The position numbers and the translations under genes were made by a program. DNA of 64,000 nt from Corynebacterium guangdongense (GTDB lineage: Bacteria; Actinomycetota; Actinomycetes; Mycobacteriales; Mycobacteriaceae): contig NZ_CP047654.1 in assembly GCF_030408915.1 (NCBI RefSeq), positions 1,860,001 to 1,924,000 of the forward strand, written 5' to 3'. Under the pieces are notes generated by a model, which was not told the origin of the DNA, made no database searches, and saw only the letters and a program-made list of their open reading frames with translations. Every line of letters begins with the position of its first letter. Within the stretch, counting starts at the first letter, position 1. Shown here piece by piece: positions 45,159-53,750 of this stretch.

Positions 45159-45206
45159 CCGCCCCCGCCACCCCGCTTCCCAGCGGTGTCGCGGGGGCGG
45201 ACCTTT
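45159..45206 (+). terminator. gcvPTH terminator
   Basis: CCGCCCCCGC at 45159-45168 and GCGGGGGCGG at 45191-45200 form a stem with an inner CCCGCT/AGCGG stem, followed by ACCTTTC. Confidence 0.65.
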
Positions 45207-45230
45207 CACCGGCGTAAGGTGTGAGCCATC

Positions 45231-46025
45231 ATGAGCAACGCACCCCGAGCCCCGTTCTTCCCCGCCGACCGGTCGATCCGCGCCTCCGACCGGCCCCTGG
45301 ACATCCGCCGACTCGGCGTGGTCGAGTACGAGCAGGCCTGGGAGCTGCAGGCCCGGTTGGCCGCCCAGCGCGCGGCCGACGAGATCGACGACACTGTGCT
45401 GGTGCTGGAGCATCCCAACGTCTACACCGCCGGCAAACGCACCCTCGAGTCGGACCTGCCGGACAACGGCCTGCCGGTGATCACCGTCGACCGCGGCGGC
45501 AGCATTACCTGGCACGGCGTCGGCCAGCTGGTGGTCTACCCCATCCTGAAGCTGGCCGAACCCGTCGACGTCGTCGATTACGTCCGCCGGCTGGAGGAGT
45601 CGATCATCCAGACGGTGCGCCAGCTCGGCGTGGTCGACGCCGGCCGCGTCGACGGGCGCTCCGGCGTGTGGGTCCCGGCCACGGCCCGCGCCGCCGATCC
45701 CGCGGCCCCGGAACGGGACCGCAAGATCGCCGCCCTGGGCATCCGCATCACCCGCGGCGTGACCATGCACGGCCTGGCGCTCAACTGCACCAACACCCTG
45801 GAGTACTACGAGCACATCATCGCCTGCGGCATCGACGACGCGGACGTGACCACCCTGTCGCTGGAACTGGGCCGGGAGGTCACCACCGAGGAGGCGGAGG
45901 GGCCGTTGATGACCGCGCTCGACGAGGCGCTGTCCGGGCGCCTGACCGTCGCCGACCACACCTTCGCCTCGGCACCGGACCCGGCGAAAAGAATCACCGG
46001 GCGCAGACGCTCCCAGCAGGGATGA
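45231..46025 (+). CDS. lipB: Octanoyl-ACP:protein octanoyltransferase
   Basis: Moves octanoate from acyl-carrier protein to lipoyl domains such as those of SucB and GcvH (264 residues). Signature residues are [19 protein letters not shown] near residue 84 and the catalytic Lys and Cys in [13 protein letters not shown] near 163 and IACGIDD near 197. A Pro/Ala-rich insert lies around residues 147-160 and the C-terminus is about ten residues longer than many homologs. The ATG at 45231 has no strong ribosome binding site; a TAAGGT hexamer sits about 10 bases upstream. Confidence 0.94.
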   Translation: MSNAPRAPFFPADRSIRASDRPLDIRRLGVVEYEQAWELQARLAAQRAADEIDDTVLVLEHPNVYTAGKRTLESDLPDNGLPVITVDRGGSITWHGVGQLVVYPILKLAEPVDVVDYVRRLEESIIQTVRQLGVVDAGRVDGRSGVWVPATARAADPAAPERDRKIAALGIRITRGVTMHGLALNCTNTLEYYEHIIACGIDDADVTTLSLELGREVTTEEAEGPLMTALDEALSGRLTVADHTFASAPDPAKRITGRRRSQQG

Positions 46026-46081
46026 CGGGTGTCACCCCCGAACCGGGCATGCCCTCCCTCGGATTAATTGGACACCGGTTG

Positions 46082-46087
46082 TAGGGT
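46082..46087 (+). promoter_or_regulatory. lipA promoter -10, leaderless type
   Basis: TAGGGT lies seven bases before the GTG start at 46095. Confidence 0.5.
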
Positions 46088-46094
46088 GGCAGGT

Positions 46095-47135
46095 GTGACT
46101 ATCGCACCAGAAGGACGCAAGCTGCTGCGCGTTGAGAAGCGCAACGCGCAGACCCCCATCGAGTCGAAGCCGCGCTGGATCCGCAACGCGGTGAAGACCG
46201 GCCCAGGCTACGAGGACATGAAGTCGCGGGTCAAGAGCGCCGGGCTGCACACGGTCTGCCAGGAGGCCGGCTGCCCCAACATCCACGAGTGCTGGGAGTC
46301 CCGCGAGGCGACCTTCCTCATCGGCGGAGACACCTGCTCCCGCCGCTGTGACTTCTGCGACATCAAGACCGGCAAGCCCTCGCCGCTGGACCGCGACGAA
46401 CCGCGCCGCGTCGCCGAGAACATCCGCGACATGGATCTCAACTACGCCACCATCACCGGCGTCACCCGTGACGATCTGGACGACGAGGGCGCCTGGCTCT
46501 ACGCCGAGGTGGTCCGCAAGGTCCACGAGCTCAACCCGAACACCGGCGTCGAGAACCTCACCCCGGACTTCTCCGGCAAGCCCGACCTGCTGGCCCAGGT
46601 CTTCGAGGCCCGCCCGGAGGTCTTCGCCCACAACCTGGAGACGGTCCCGCGCATCTTCAAGCGCATCCGTCCGGCGTTCAAGTACGAGCGCTCCCTCGAC
46701 GTGATCAACCAGGCCCACAGGTTCGGTCTGATCACCAAGTCCAACCTCATCCTGGGCATGGGCGAGGAGCACGATGAGGTGATCACGGCGCTGCAGGACA
46801 TGCGCGATGCCGGCACCGACATCATCACCATCACCCAGTACCTGCGCCCCGGGCCGCAGTACCACCCGATCGAGCGCTGGGTGAAGCCGGAGGAGTTCAT
46901 CGAGTACCGCGACTTCGCCGAGGAGCTGGGCTTTACCGTCATGTCTGGCCCGCTGGTCCGTTCCTCCTACCGCGCCGGCAAGCTCTACGTCGACGCAATG
47001 GCCAAGCGCGGCCGCGAGCTGCCGGAGAACCTCCGGCACCTGGCGGAGACCTCCCAGGGCGCCACCGCCCAGGAAGCCTCCTCCCTGCTGGACAAGTACG
47101 GCCCGTCGGTGGACACTCCGGTCACCTACCGTTAG
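46095..47135 (+). CDS. lipA: Lipoyl synthase
   Basis: Radical-SAM enzyme (346 residues) that inserts two sulfurs into protein-bound octanoate. It has both cluster motifs: [12 protein letters not shown] near residue 57, the auxiliary [4Fe-4S], and the radical-SAM [10 protein letters not shown] near 82. The C-terminal RSSYRAG near 293 is also typical. I chose the GTG at 46095 because homologs begin close to it and TAGGGT is spaced seven bases upstream. It lies 69 bp after lipB. A 19-bp-arm hairpin follows it. Confidence 0.95.
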   Translation: MTIAPEGRKLLRVEKRNAQTPIESKPRWIRNAVKTGPGYEDMKSRVKSAGLHTVCQEAGCPNIHECWESREATFLIGGDTCSRRCDFCDIKTGKPSPLDRDEPRRVAENIRDMDLNYATITGVTRDDLDDEGAWLYAEVVRKVHELNPNTGVENLTPDFSGKPDLLAQVFEARPEVFAHNLETVPRIFKRIRPAFKYERSLDVINQAHRFGLITKSNLILGMGEEHDEVITALQDMRDAGTDIITITQYLRPGPQYHPIERWVKPEEFIEYRDFAEELGFTVMSGPLVRSSYRAGKLYVDAMAKRGRELPENLRHLAETSQGATAQEASSLLDKYGPSVDTPVTYR

Positions 47136-47152
47136 TCGCCGAAGTTTAATTA

Positions 47153-47197
47153 CCGAACCACCCGTCGAAAAGCCCTGTTTTTCGACGGGTGGTTCGG
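47153..47197. terminator. Long palindromic hairpin after lipA
   Basis: CCGAACCACCCGTCGAAAA at 47153-47171 and its exact inverse at 47179-47197 make a 19-bp stem with a 7-base loop. There is no T-tract after the stem on either strand; the T-rich part is inside the stem. It probably ends the lipB-lipA transcript. Confidence 0.65.
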
Positions 47198-47217
47198 CGT
47201 CTGCGCTGGGTGTGGCC

Positions 47218-47223
47218 TAGGAT
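47218..47223 (+). promoter_or_regulatory. DUF4191 gene promoter -10
   Basis: TAGGAT lies exactly seven bases before the ATG at 47231; no ribosome binding site. Confidence 0.5.
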
Positions 47224-47230
47224 GTGGACC

Positions 47231-48031
47231 ATGGCAGATGAGGCAGCAAAGAAGGCGAAGGCCGCTGAGAAGGCGGCGAAACAGGAGTCGCGCGCGGCGA
47301 AGCGCGCCCAGGGCAAGCAGACCCGCAGTCAGCTGTGGGGGGCGTTCAAGATGCTCGCCAAGGAGGACAAGTCACTCATCCCGCTGCTGCTGCTCGCCTG
47401 GCTCGGTACCGCGGTGGCGTTCTTCCTGGTCGGTCTGATCTGGAACGGCCAGTGGTGGATGCTCGCCCTCGGCCTCGCCTTCGGCCTGGTGCTGGCGTTC
47501 TGGCTGTTCACCCGCCGGCTGCAGGCCAACATGTACGAGCGCGTCGATGACCAGCCCGGCGCCGCCGGCTGGGTCCTGGACAACCTGCGCTCCAACGTCG
47601 GCGTCACCTGGGTGGCCAAGTCCGGCGTCGCGGCCAACACCCAGATGGATTCCGTGCACCGCGTCGTCGGCAACCCGGGCGTCGTGTTCGTCGGCGAGGG
47701 CAACCCGCACCGTCTCAAGGCGATGATGGCGCAGCAGGTCAAGCGCGCCGACCGCGTACTCGGCGGCGTCCCCATCTTCGAGGTCTACGTCGGCAACGAC
47801 ACCGAGGCGGGCCAGGTCCCGCTGAAGAAGCTGGAGCGCCACCTCATCGGTCTGCCGCGCAACTACAAGAAGGATCAGGTCTACGCCATCGCCGCCAAGG
47901 TCGACGCCCTCGACCGCGTCGGCGGCGGTCAGCAGGCCGGCATGCCCAAGGGCCCGCTGCCGAAGCAGGCCCAGAACATGGCGGGCATGAACCGCCGCAT
48001 GCGCCGCGCCTCCGAGCGCAAGGGCAAGTAG
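47231..48031 (+). CDS. DUF4191 membrane protein
   Basis: A 266-residue protein of the actinobacterial DUF4191 family, commonly found next to lipA. A Lys/Ala-rich N-terminus (DEAAKKAKAAEKAAK) precedes two membrane helices near residues 55-75 and 80-98. A soluble domain follows with PGAAGWVLDNLRSNVGVTW and NPGVVFVGEGNPHRLKAMM. The C-terminus is basic. Its function is unknown; its constant location suggests a link to lipoate or membrane protein handling. Translation is leaderless by promoter spacing. Confidence 0.88.
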   Translation: MADEAAKKAKAAEKAAKQESRAAKRAQGKQTRSQLWGAFKMLAKEDKSLIPLLLLAWLGTAVAFFLVGLIWNGQWWMLALGLAFGLVLAFWLFTRRLQANMYERVDDQPGAAGWVLDNLRSNVGVTWVAKSGVAANTQMDSVHRVVGNPGVVFVGEGNPHRLKAMMAQQVKRADRVLGGVPIFEVYVGNDTEAGQVPLKKLERHLIGLPRNYKKDQVYAIAAKVDALDRVGGGQQAGMPKGPLPKQAQNMAGMNRRMRRASERKGK

Positions 48032-48092
48032 CGCTGCCTCCCCGTTGATGACCCCGGCCCGCTCGGAGCCGGGGTCGTCACTTTTCCGGCCG

Positions 48093-48098
48093 TATCCT
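48093..48098 (+). promoter_or_regulatory. GyrI-like gene promoter -10
   Basis: TATCCT lies six bases before the ATG at 48105, a leaderless arrangement. Confidence 0.45.
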
Positions 48099-48104
48099 GG
48101 TGCC

Positions 48105-48698
48105 ATGACCATCGATCTGAAGAAGGACTTCCCGCGCCTCTACCGGCCCGGAGCCCGGGACTTCGACCGGGTGACGGTGCCGCCGACCCGCTACCTCACC
48201 GTTCGGGGGGCGGGGGATCCGAACACCTCCCCCGCTTACCGACGCGCGCTGGAGCTGCTCTATTGCGCCGCCTACGTCGTGCGCGGGGCGCTGAAAGCAC
48301 GGACCGGCGAGGCCTTCGTCGTCGGCCCCCTCGAGGCGCTGTGGTGGGCCGAGGACCCCTCCGTGTTCACCGCCGGAGAGAAGGACCGCTGGGAATGGAC
48401 GCTGATGATCCCGCTCCCGGACCAGGTCAGTCAGGCCGATCTGGAAACGGCGCGGATCGACCCGGAGGTCTCGGTGGCGAGGCTCGACGAGGGCGATTGC
48501 CTGCAGATCATGCACGTCGGCCCCTACGCCGCCGAGGGGCCGACCCTGGCCCGGCTGCACCACGAGGTCATGCCCCGGCTCGGGGTGACCTTCAACGGGC
48601 CGCACCACGAGATTTATCTCAGTGATCCCCGCCGGAGTTCCCCCGAGAAGCTGCGGACGGTGCTGCGCCAGCCGGTACGGCCGGAGTCCCCGCAGTAA
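48105..48698 (+). CDS. GyrI-like small-molecule-binding domain protein
   Basis: A 197-residue protein with the GyrI-like (SOUL/GyrI) fold. Markers are TVPPTRYLTVRGAGDPNTSP near residue 25, EALWWAEDP near 83 and LDEGDCLQIMHVGPYAAEGPTL near 128. Family members bind hydrophobic or drug-like ligands and often occur as sensor domains; this one stands alone. The ATG at 48105 is placed by a TATCCT element. It is convergent with the RDD gene, eight bases apart. Confidence 0.8.
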   Translation: MTIDLKKDFPRLYRPGARDFDRVTVPPTRYLTVRGAGDPNTSPAYRRALELLYCAAYVVRGALKARTGEAFVVGPLEALWWAEDPSVFTAGEKDRWEWTLMIPLPDQVSQADLETARIDPEVSVARLDEGDCLQIMHVGPYAAEGPTLARLHHEVMPRLGVTFNGPHHEIYLSDPRRSSPEKLRTVLRQPVRPESPQ

Positions 48699-48706
48699 CG
48701 GATCAC

Positions 48707-49186
48707 TCAGCCCCGGATGACGGTGGTGCCGGTGGCGCGGTCGTGCATGCCGCGGCCGTCGGTGTCGACGAGGGCGGCCGGCAGGACGAAGGCGGTGAGC
48801 AGGGTGCGTACCACGGGGCGCCAGACGCCGACCTTGGCGCCCGGGACGTCGACGCGGGCGACGCCCATGCCCAGGACGGCCTGGCCGGGGGTGCGCGCGA
48901 AGATCCACACCGAGACGACCCCGAGGATGATCCAGAAGAGGTAGGTCATGGTGGAGACGTCGCCGAGCGCGTCGGTGAAGGTGGCGACGAAGGCCGCGGT
49001 CACCCAGGCGATCATCCAGTCGATGAGCACCCCGCCCATGCGGCGGCGGACCGAGGCCAGGGACCCGACGCCTTCCCTGGGCAGTCCCATGGACTTGCCC
49101 GGGTAAAAGGACGCGTCCTCGGTTCCGTCGTCGTATTCGCTCGGGATCGAAGGACCGTCGAGCCAGCTGCGCTTGTTCTGGGCCAT
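48707..49186 (-). CDS. RDD family membrane protein
   Basis: A 159-residue membrane protein with the RDD family motif: RRRMGGVLIDWMIAW near residue 47 (the R-x-x-D core) and ARTPGQAVLGMGV near 96. There are two to three hydrophobic segments. Function is unknown; some members are linked to ion antiport. It is divergent from glnA, and in mycobacteria an RDD gene also neighbours glnA1. The start is ATG at 49186. Confidence 0.85.
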   Translation of the reverse strand: MAQNKRSWLDGPSIPSEYDDGTEDASFYPGKSMGLPREGVGSLASVRRRMGGVLIDWMIAWVTAAFVATFTDALGDVSTMTYLFWIILGVVSVWIFARTPGQAVLGMGVARVDVPGAKVGVWRPVVRTLLTAFVLPAALVDTDGRGMHDRATGTTVIRG

Positions 49187-49314
49187 GATCGTTGAGCCTA
49201 GTCCGCAATGGTCAGGGGGGAAAACGCGTACCCGTTATTTCTCCCGGCCTGCTTTCGTTTAGGCTGTGTGATAGTTATCCACCACCTATTGCCATCACCG
49301 AAGGGATAAACGCT

Positions 49315-50751
49315 GTGGCCTTCGACAGTGTCCAGGAGATCGTCAAATTCATCAAGGACGAGGGGGTGGAGTTCCTCGACGTCCGCTTCACCGACGTCCC
49401 CGGAACCGAGCATCACTTCTCACTGCCCGCCAGTGAGTTTGACGAGGACGCGGCCGCCGACGGCCTCGCCTTCGACGGTTCCTCCATCCGCGGCTTCACC
49501 ACGATCGACGAGTCGGACATGATTCTCATGGCCGACCCGGGCAGCGCGTACGTCGATCCCTTCCGCACCTCGAAGACGCTGAACATGCAGTTCTTCGTCA
49601 ATGATCCCTTCACGCACGAGCCCTTCAGCCGGGACCCGCGCAACGTGGCCAAGAAGGCCGAGGAGTACCTGGCCTCGACCGGCATCGCCGACACCGCCTC
49701 CTTCGGCGTCGAGGCGGAGTTCTACCTCTTCGACAAGGTCTCCTACCGCGCCGACGTCAATGAGGCCTTCTACAAGCTGGACTCGGATTCGGGCTGGTGG
49801 AACCGCGACAAGGACGTCAACCTGGACGGCACCCCGAACCTGGGCAACAAGACGCGCATCAAGGGCGGCTACTTCCCCAACGCACCGGTCGACCAGACCG
49901 TCGAGGTCCGCGACGCCATGGTGCACAAGCTGCAGCAGGTCGGTTTCCAGATCGAACGTTTCCACCACGAGGTGGGCACCGGCTCCCAGGAGGAGATCAA
50001 CTACCGCTTCGCTCCCCTGGTGCGTTCCGCGGACATGCTGCAGACCTTCAAGTACGTCATCAAGAACACCGCGGCCCGCCACGGCAAGTCGGCGACCTTC
50101 ATGCCGAAGCCGCTGGCCGGCGACAACGGTTCGGGCATGCACGCGCATCAGTCGCTGTGGAAGGACGGCGTCCCGCTCTTCTACGACGAGAACGGTTACG
50201 GTGGCCTGTCCGATCTGGCCCGCTACTACATCGGTGGCCTGCTGCACCACGCACCCGCGGTGCTGGCTTTCACCAACCCGACCCTGAATTCCTACCATCG
50301 TCTGGTCCCGGGCTTCGAGGCCCCGATCAACCTGGTCTACTCCCAGCGCAACCGTTCGGCGGCTGTGCGCATCCCCATCACGGGCAACAACCCGAAGGCC
50401 AAGCGCCTCGAGTTCCGCGCACCGGACCCGTCCGGCAATCCCTATCTGGGTCTGGCCGCCATGCTCATGGCCGGCATCGACGGCATCAAGAACCGCATCG
50501 AGCCGCACGCCCCGGTGGACAAGGACCTCTACGAGCTTCCGCCGGAAGAGGCCAAGGAGATCCCGCAGGCCCCGACCTCCCTGGAGGCCGCGCTCCGGGC
50601 CCTGGAGGAGGACCACGACTTCCTCACCGAGGGTGACGTCTTCACGGAGGACCTCATCGAGACCTACATCAAGTACAAGTGGGACCACGAGATCATGCCG
50701 ACCCGTCTGCGTCCCACCCCGCTCGAGTTCGAGATGTACTACGACTGCTAG
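49315..50751 (+). CDS. glnA: Type I glutamine synthetase (main copy)
   Basis: ATP-dependent ammonium assimilation (478 residues, GSI-beta type). The core has FDGSSIRGF near residue 57, EAEFYLF near 137, [12 protein letters not shown] near 269 and NRSAAVRIP near 344. The adenylylation-site neighbourhood DLYELPPEE near 403 is intact, so control by GlnE is expected. I start at GTG 49315, eight bases after GAAGGGA. It is divergent from the RDD gene and followed by a hairpin. No AmtR-type box is clear upstream. A close paralog lies 8 kb downstream. Confidence 0.95.
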   Translation: MAFDSVQEIVKFIKDEGVEFLDVRFTDVPGTEHHFSLPASEFDEDAAADGLAFDGSSIRGFTTIDESDMILMADPGSAYVDPFRTSKTLNMQFFVNDPFTHEPFSRDPRNVAKKAEEYLASTGIADTASFGVEAEFYLFDKVSYRADVNEAFYKLDSDSGWWNRDKDVNLDGTPNLGNKTRIKGGYFPNAPVDQTVEVRDAMVHKLQQVGFQIERFHHEVGTGSQEEINYRFAPLVRSADMLQTFKYVIKNTAARHGKSATFMPKPLAGDNGSGMHAHQSLWKDGVPLFYDENGYGGLSDLARYYIGGLLHHAPAVLAFTNPTLNSYHRLVPGFEAPINLVYSQRNRSAAVRIPITGNNPKAKRLEFRAPDPSGNPYLGLAAMLMAGIDGIKNRIEPHAPVDKDLYELPPEEAKEIPQAPTSLEAALRALEEDHDFLTEGDVFTEDLIETYIKYKWDHEIMPTRLRPTPLEFEMYYDC

Positions 50752-50861
50752 CCGCCGAGTCCACCGACCCGCCCGCCAGGTGCCCGCGCACTTCGGCGGG
50801 TTCCGGCTTTTCCGGGCCCCGCGTGTCGACGCCCCGGCCTCCCCACCTCCCTGCGGAGCCG

Positions 50862-50899
50862 GGAAAAAGGAAAAGACCCCCGGTGGGGTCTCTTTTTCC
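50862..50899. terminator. Bidirectional terminator after glnA
   Basis: AAAAGACCCC and GGGGTCTCTTTTTCC pair around CGGT; the outer AAAAAGG also helps. T-rich ends exist on both sides, so it can serve glnA and the convergent small membrane protein gene. Confidence 0.75.
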
Positions 50900-50913
50900 T
50901 CGGGTGGGGGCGC

Positions 50914-51057
50914 TTAGGCGGCGAGGAGGGCCGCCTCGGCGCGCTTCTGGGTGGCGGCGACGTTGTCGGTGGAGACGGTGGCCAGGATGATCAGGGCCAC
51001 CGCGACGAGGACGGTGAGGATGATGACGGCGACGAAGAGAATATTTGGTGTGATCAT
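50914..51057 (-). CDS. 47-residue small membrane protein
   Basis: A short gene read from ATG 51057 to TAA 50914. The product starts MITPNILFVAVIILT and has a single hydrophobic helix at about residues 6-27 (VAVIILTVLVAVALIILATV), then a short soluble tail (STDNVAATQKRAEAALLAA). No ribosome binding site is seen, but TAGGGT lies seven bases before the ATG, the leaderless spacing. Corynebacterial genomes tend to have a small hypothetical gene in this slot after glnA. Function is unknown; small proteins like this often modify a nearby enzyme or transporter. Confidence 0.7.
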   Translation of the reverse strand: MITPNILFVAVIILTVLVAVALIILATVSTDNVAATQKRAEAALLAA

Positions 51058-51064
51058 ATCCGCC

Positions 51065-51070
51065 ACCCTA
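51065..51070 (-). promoter_or_regulatory. Promoter -10 of the small membrane protein gene
   Basis: TAGGGT on the minus strand, seven bases before the ATG at 51057. Confidence 0.5.
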
Positions 51071-51314
51071 ACCATGCCCGTTTATGTCCGCAATGCCCAC
51101 TCCGGGCGCTTACCTGCCGCTCACCTGCGGGACACCGTGCCCGAGAGTGTGGAATTCTCCGGAAAAGGCGCCGTCTATTCCTTTACTGCAGGTCAGGCAA
51201 TTTTTGATGACGTCACCCCAACCGGGATCCTGCCATGCCCGTCACAGCCCCCGGAAGCGTGACTTACACCGCCCGGAATTTGTGAGGTTGAGCACGGCCG
51301 CACGCGGGCCAGCA

Positions 51315-52544
51315 TCATCGCAGCGGATCAAAGTCCCTGATCACGTCCAGCGTCTCACCCGTGCTGATCAGATGCGCCAGCGCGCGGCCACTCGCCGGCC
51401 CGAGCACCATGCCCCACATGCCGTGGCCGCCGGCGACGTAGACCCCAGGCGCCCTGGTCGCGCCGACCAGAGGCAGCCCGTCCGGAGTGACCGGTCGGGA
51501 ACCGACCCACTCGTCATGACGGTGGTCGAAGTCCATGCCGTCGAACATCTCGGCGGCGTGCCTGACCATCGAGGCCACCCGCTGCGGGGCGAAGGGCGCG
51601 TCCGGCGACTTGAACTCCATCGTGCCGGCGATCCGGAATCGGCCCTGGTAGGGGGTGCACGCCAGCCGCTGAGCCGGCAGGTAGACCGGATAGTCGACGG
51701 GATGCTCGCCGGTGTCGACGGTGAAGGAGTAGCCGCGGCCCGCCTGAACCCGGGTGCGCACACCGAGCGTGCGGGCCAGCGCCGGGAGCCAGGCGCCGGT
51801 CGCCAGCACGACGTTGTCGGCCTGCAGCCGCTCTCCCGTGGCCAGGGAGACGACGGGCGTGCGGGTCGAACTCACGTCGCGCACCTCGACGCCGGTGCGG
51901 ACGTCCCCGCCGCGGCGGCGCACGGCCTCGGCCAGCGCGTTGACGAATGGCCCGGGCTCGATGTAGCGCTGGTTGCCCATCCGGAAGACCAGACCCACGT
52001 TGTCCGAGAGGTGCGGCACCAGTTCCCGAGGATTGTCGACCTCCTCGAAGGGGACCTCCTGCCCGTGACGGACGGCGCCCTCAACCTCGCGGATGAAACC
52101 GCCGGCCTCCCTCTCGTTTTTGAAGGCCACGATGAAGGGACTCTTCTTCGTCCAGGCGTCGACCCCGCCGTCGAGCATCTCGTCGAAGGCCGCCAGCGCG
52201 TCAAGATTCATCGGCGTGAGCTTGGCCATCGTCTTGTCCCACGACTTGTCGTTGGCGTGCCTGAGAAACCGTAGCCCAAAGTCGACGACCCGCGGGCTCG
52301 GCGGAATCGGCACGTGCAGTGCCGCATCCCGGTCGAAGAGCGCCGTGGGCGTGTACGCCCAGAGATCGCGATTGGCCAGCGGGATGGTCTTGCCCGGGCT
52401 CAGCCAGCCGGCGTTGCCCCACGAGGAACCCGCCGCCACGCCGTCCCGGTCGATGACCGTCACCTCGTGCCCGATCTCCTGCAGATACCAGGCGGTCGAG
52501 AGCCCGACCATCCCGGCTCCGACGACGATGGTCTTGTCCTGCAT
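51315..52544 (-). CDS. FAD-dependent oxidoreductase, DadA-like (D-amino acid dehydrogenase family)
   Basis: A 409-residue DAO-family flavoprotein. The FAD dinucleotide motif IVVGAGMVGLSTAWYL is at residues 6-21, with WGNAGWLSPGK near 43 and the C-terminal GGHGMWGMVLGPASG near 376. The overall pattern (IEPGPFVNALAEAVRRRGG and GRGYSF) is closest to D-amino acid dehydrogenases. It likely oxidises a D- or secondary amino acid to the imine/keto acid. The ATG at 52544 has GGAGG seven bases upstream. It is divergent from an Ldh_2 reductase gene, which could reduce the product. Confidence 0.85.
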   Translation of the reverse strand: MQDKTIVVGAGMVGLSTAWYLQEIGHEVTVIDRDGVAAGSSWGNAGWLSPGKTIPLANRDLWAYTPTALFDRDAALHVPIPPSPRVVDFGLRFLRHANDKSWDKTMAKLTPMNLDALAAFDEMLDGGVDAWTKKSPFIVAFKNEREAGGFIREVEGAVRHGQEVPFEEVDNPRELVPHLSDNVGLVFRMGNQRYIEPGPFVNALAEAVRRRGGDVRTGVEVRDVSSTRTPVVSLATGERLQADNVVLATGAWLPALARTLGVRTRVQAGRGYSFTVDTGEHPVDYPVYLPAQRLACTPYQGRFRIAGTMEFKSPDAPFAPQRVASMVRHAAEMFDGMDFDHRHDEWVGSRPVTPDGLPLVGATRAPGVYVAGGHGMWGMVLGPASGRALAHLISTGETLDVIRDFDPLR

Positions 52545-52689
52545 GACACCAGCCTCCGTTTCATGATCAATGTCGCATGTCGTGCCGAGCATATACACCT
52601 CCCCGGCGTCGCGCCCCGGGTTTTCCGAACCCGCGCCCCACCCCTTCAGGGCGCCGCCGTTCCACGCTCCCCGACGGAGCCGTTTTCCG

Positions 52690-52695
52690 TACCCT
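52690..52695 (+). promoter_or_regulatory. Ldh_2 gene promoter -10
   Basis: TACCCT lies seven bases before the ATG at 52703; no ribosome binding site. Confidence 0.5.
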
Positions 52696-52702
52696 GTGTG
52701 CC

Positions 52703-53659
52703 ATGATCGTCACCGCAGACACCCTCCGCTCCACGTTCTTCTCCGCGCTCACGGCCCACGGAATGAACGTCACCCAGGCATCATCCACCGCCGCCGTGTT
52801 CCTCGACGCGGAACTGGCGGGCAAGTCCAGCCACGGCGCCTTCCACCTGCTCAACTACCTCGACGCGCTTGATGAGGGCAGGATCAACGGCAAGGCCCGA
52901 CCCTCGGCCAGCGTGCGCGGCGCCGTCGTCCGTATCAACGCCGACGGAGGCCTGGCGCAATTCGCGCTCAAGAATTCCATCGACGAGGTCCTCGACGTCG
53001 CCCGCGCCCAGGGCGTGGCCATCGTCGCGATCGCCAACACTTTCACCACCGGCGAACTGGGCTGGTACCCGCGCAAACTCTCCCGGCACGGGATGATCAG
53101 CCTGACGACGACCAACTCCCCCGCCCTGGTCACCCTGGCAGACACCGGCGAACGCGTCATCGGGACCAACCCGGTGGCCTTCGGGGTGCCGGGCGGAATG
53201 CTGCTCGACCAGGCCATCAGCGAGGCCGCCTTCCACACGGTGCGGCAGATGTCGCAGCGCGGGGAGGCGCTGCCCGCGGGCTGGGCCGTCGACGGCACCG
53301 GCGCCCCGACCACCGACGCGGCCGAGGCCGTCGAGCACGGCGCGCTGTTGCCCTTCGGCGGGGCCCGGGGCGGCAACCTGGGTCTGACCTTCGAGATGTT
53401 GGCCATGCTCGCCGGGGGTGTCTCCTCGCTGGAGGCCACCGCCGCCCAGGCTGGTTCCCCGCGAGTCGGGCTCTTCATGATGGTGCTCGACCCCGGCCAC
53501 TTCGGCGATGACGCGCTACCCCGCTTGACCTCCCACCTGGCCCGCCTCGCGGCGGAGCACGGCGTCTACGTGCCGGGCCGTGACGCCCTGCTCGGCGATC
53601 TTCCTGCCGAGGTGGAGATCGACGACGACGTCTGGGAACAGCTGAACAGCAGACTGTGA
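52703..53659 (+). CDS. Ldh_2 (malate/L-lactate dehydrogenase-like) oxidoreductase
   Basis: A 318-residue NAD(P)H-dependent enzyme of the Ldh_2 family, unrelated to classic lactate dehydrogenases. Family markers are AGKSSHGAFHL near residue 38 with the catalytic His, NTFTTGELGWYPRKL near 111, the TNPVAFGVPGG near 155 and LLPFGGARGGNLGL near 215. Known members include delta-1-pyrroline- and piperideine-2-carboxylate reductases and ureidoglycolate or lactate dehydrogenases. Next to a DadA-like gene, an imine reductase is the best guess. The gene is short of the usual 330-350 residues mostly at its ends. Leaderless start at ATG 52703. Confidence 0.82.
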   Translation: MIVTADTLRSTFFSALTAHGMNVTQASSTAAVFLDAELAGKSSHGAFHLLNYLDALDEGRINGKARPSASVRGAVVRINADGGLAQFALKNSIDEVLDVARAQGVAIVAIANTFTTGELGWYPRKLSRHGMISLTTTNSPALVTLADTGERVIGTNPVAFGVPGGMLLDQAISEAAFHTVRQMSQRGEALPAGWAVDGTGAPTTDAAEAVEHGALLPFGGARGGNLGLTFEMLAMLAGGVSSLEATAAQAGSPRVGLFMMVLDPGHFGDDALPRLTSHLARLAAEHGVYVPGRDALLGDLPAEVEIDDDVWEQLNSRL

Positions 53660-53750
53660 GGTCCCGTCGAAAAGCTCGGAGGGGGCCAAGGCCCCAGAAG
53701 AGGTGCCTAGGGTGGATCGCATAAGTACCCGCTAATGAAGGAGGCTCATA

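Noticed and set aside
49270-49300. ATAG...CTAT pattern before glnA considered as an AmtR site
   Set aside because: The half-sites are in the wrong order and spacing for the CTAT-N6-ATAG consensus.
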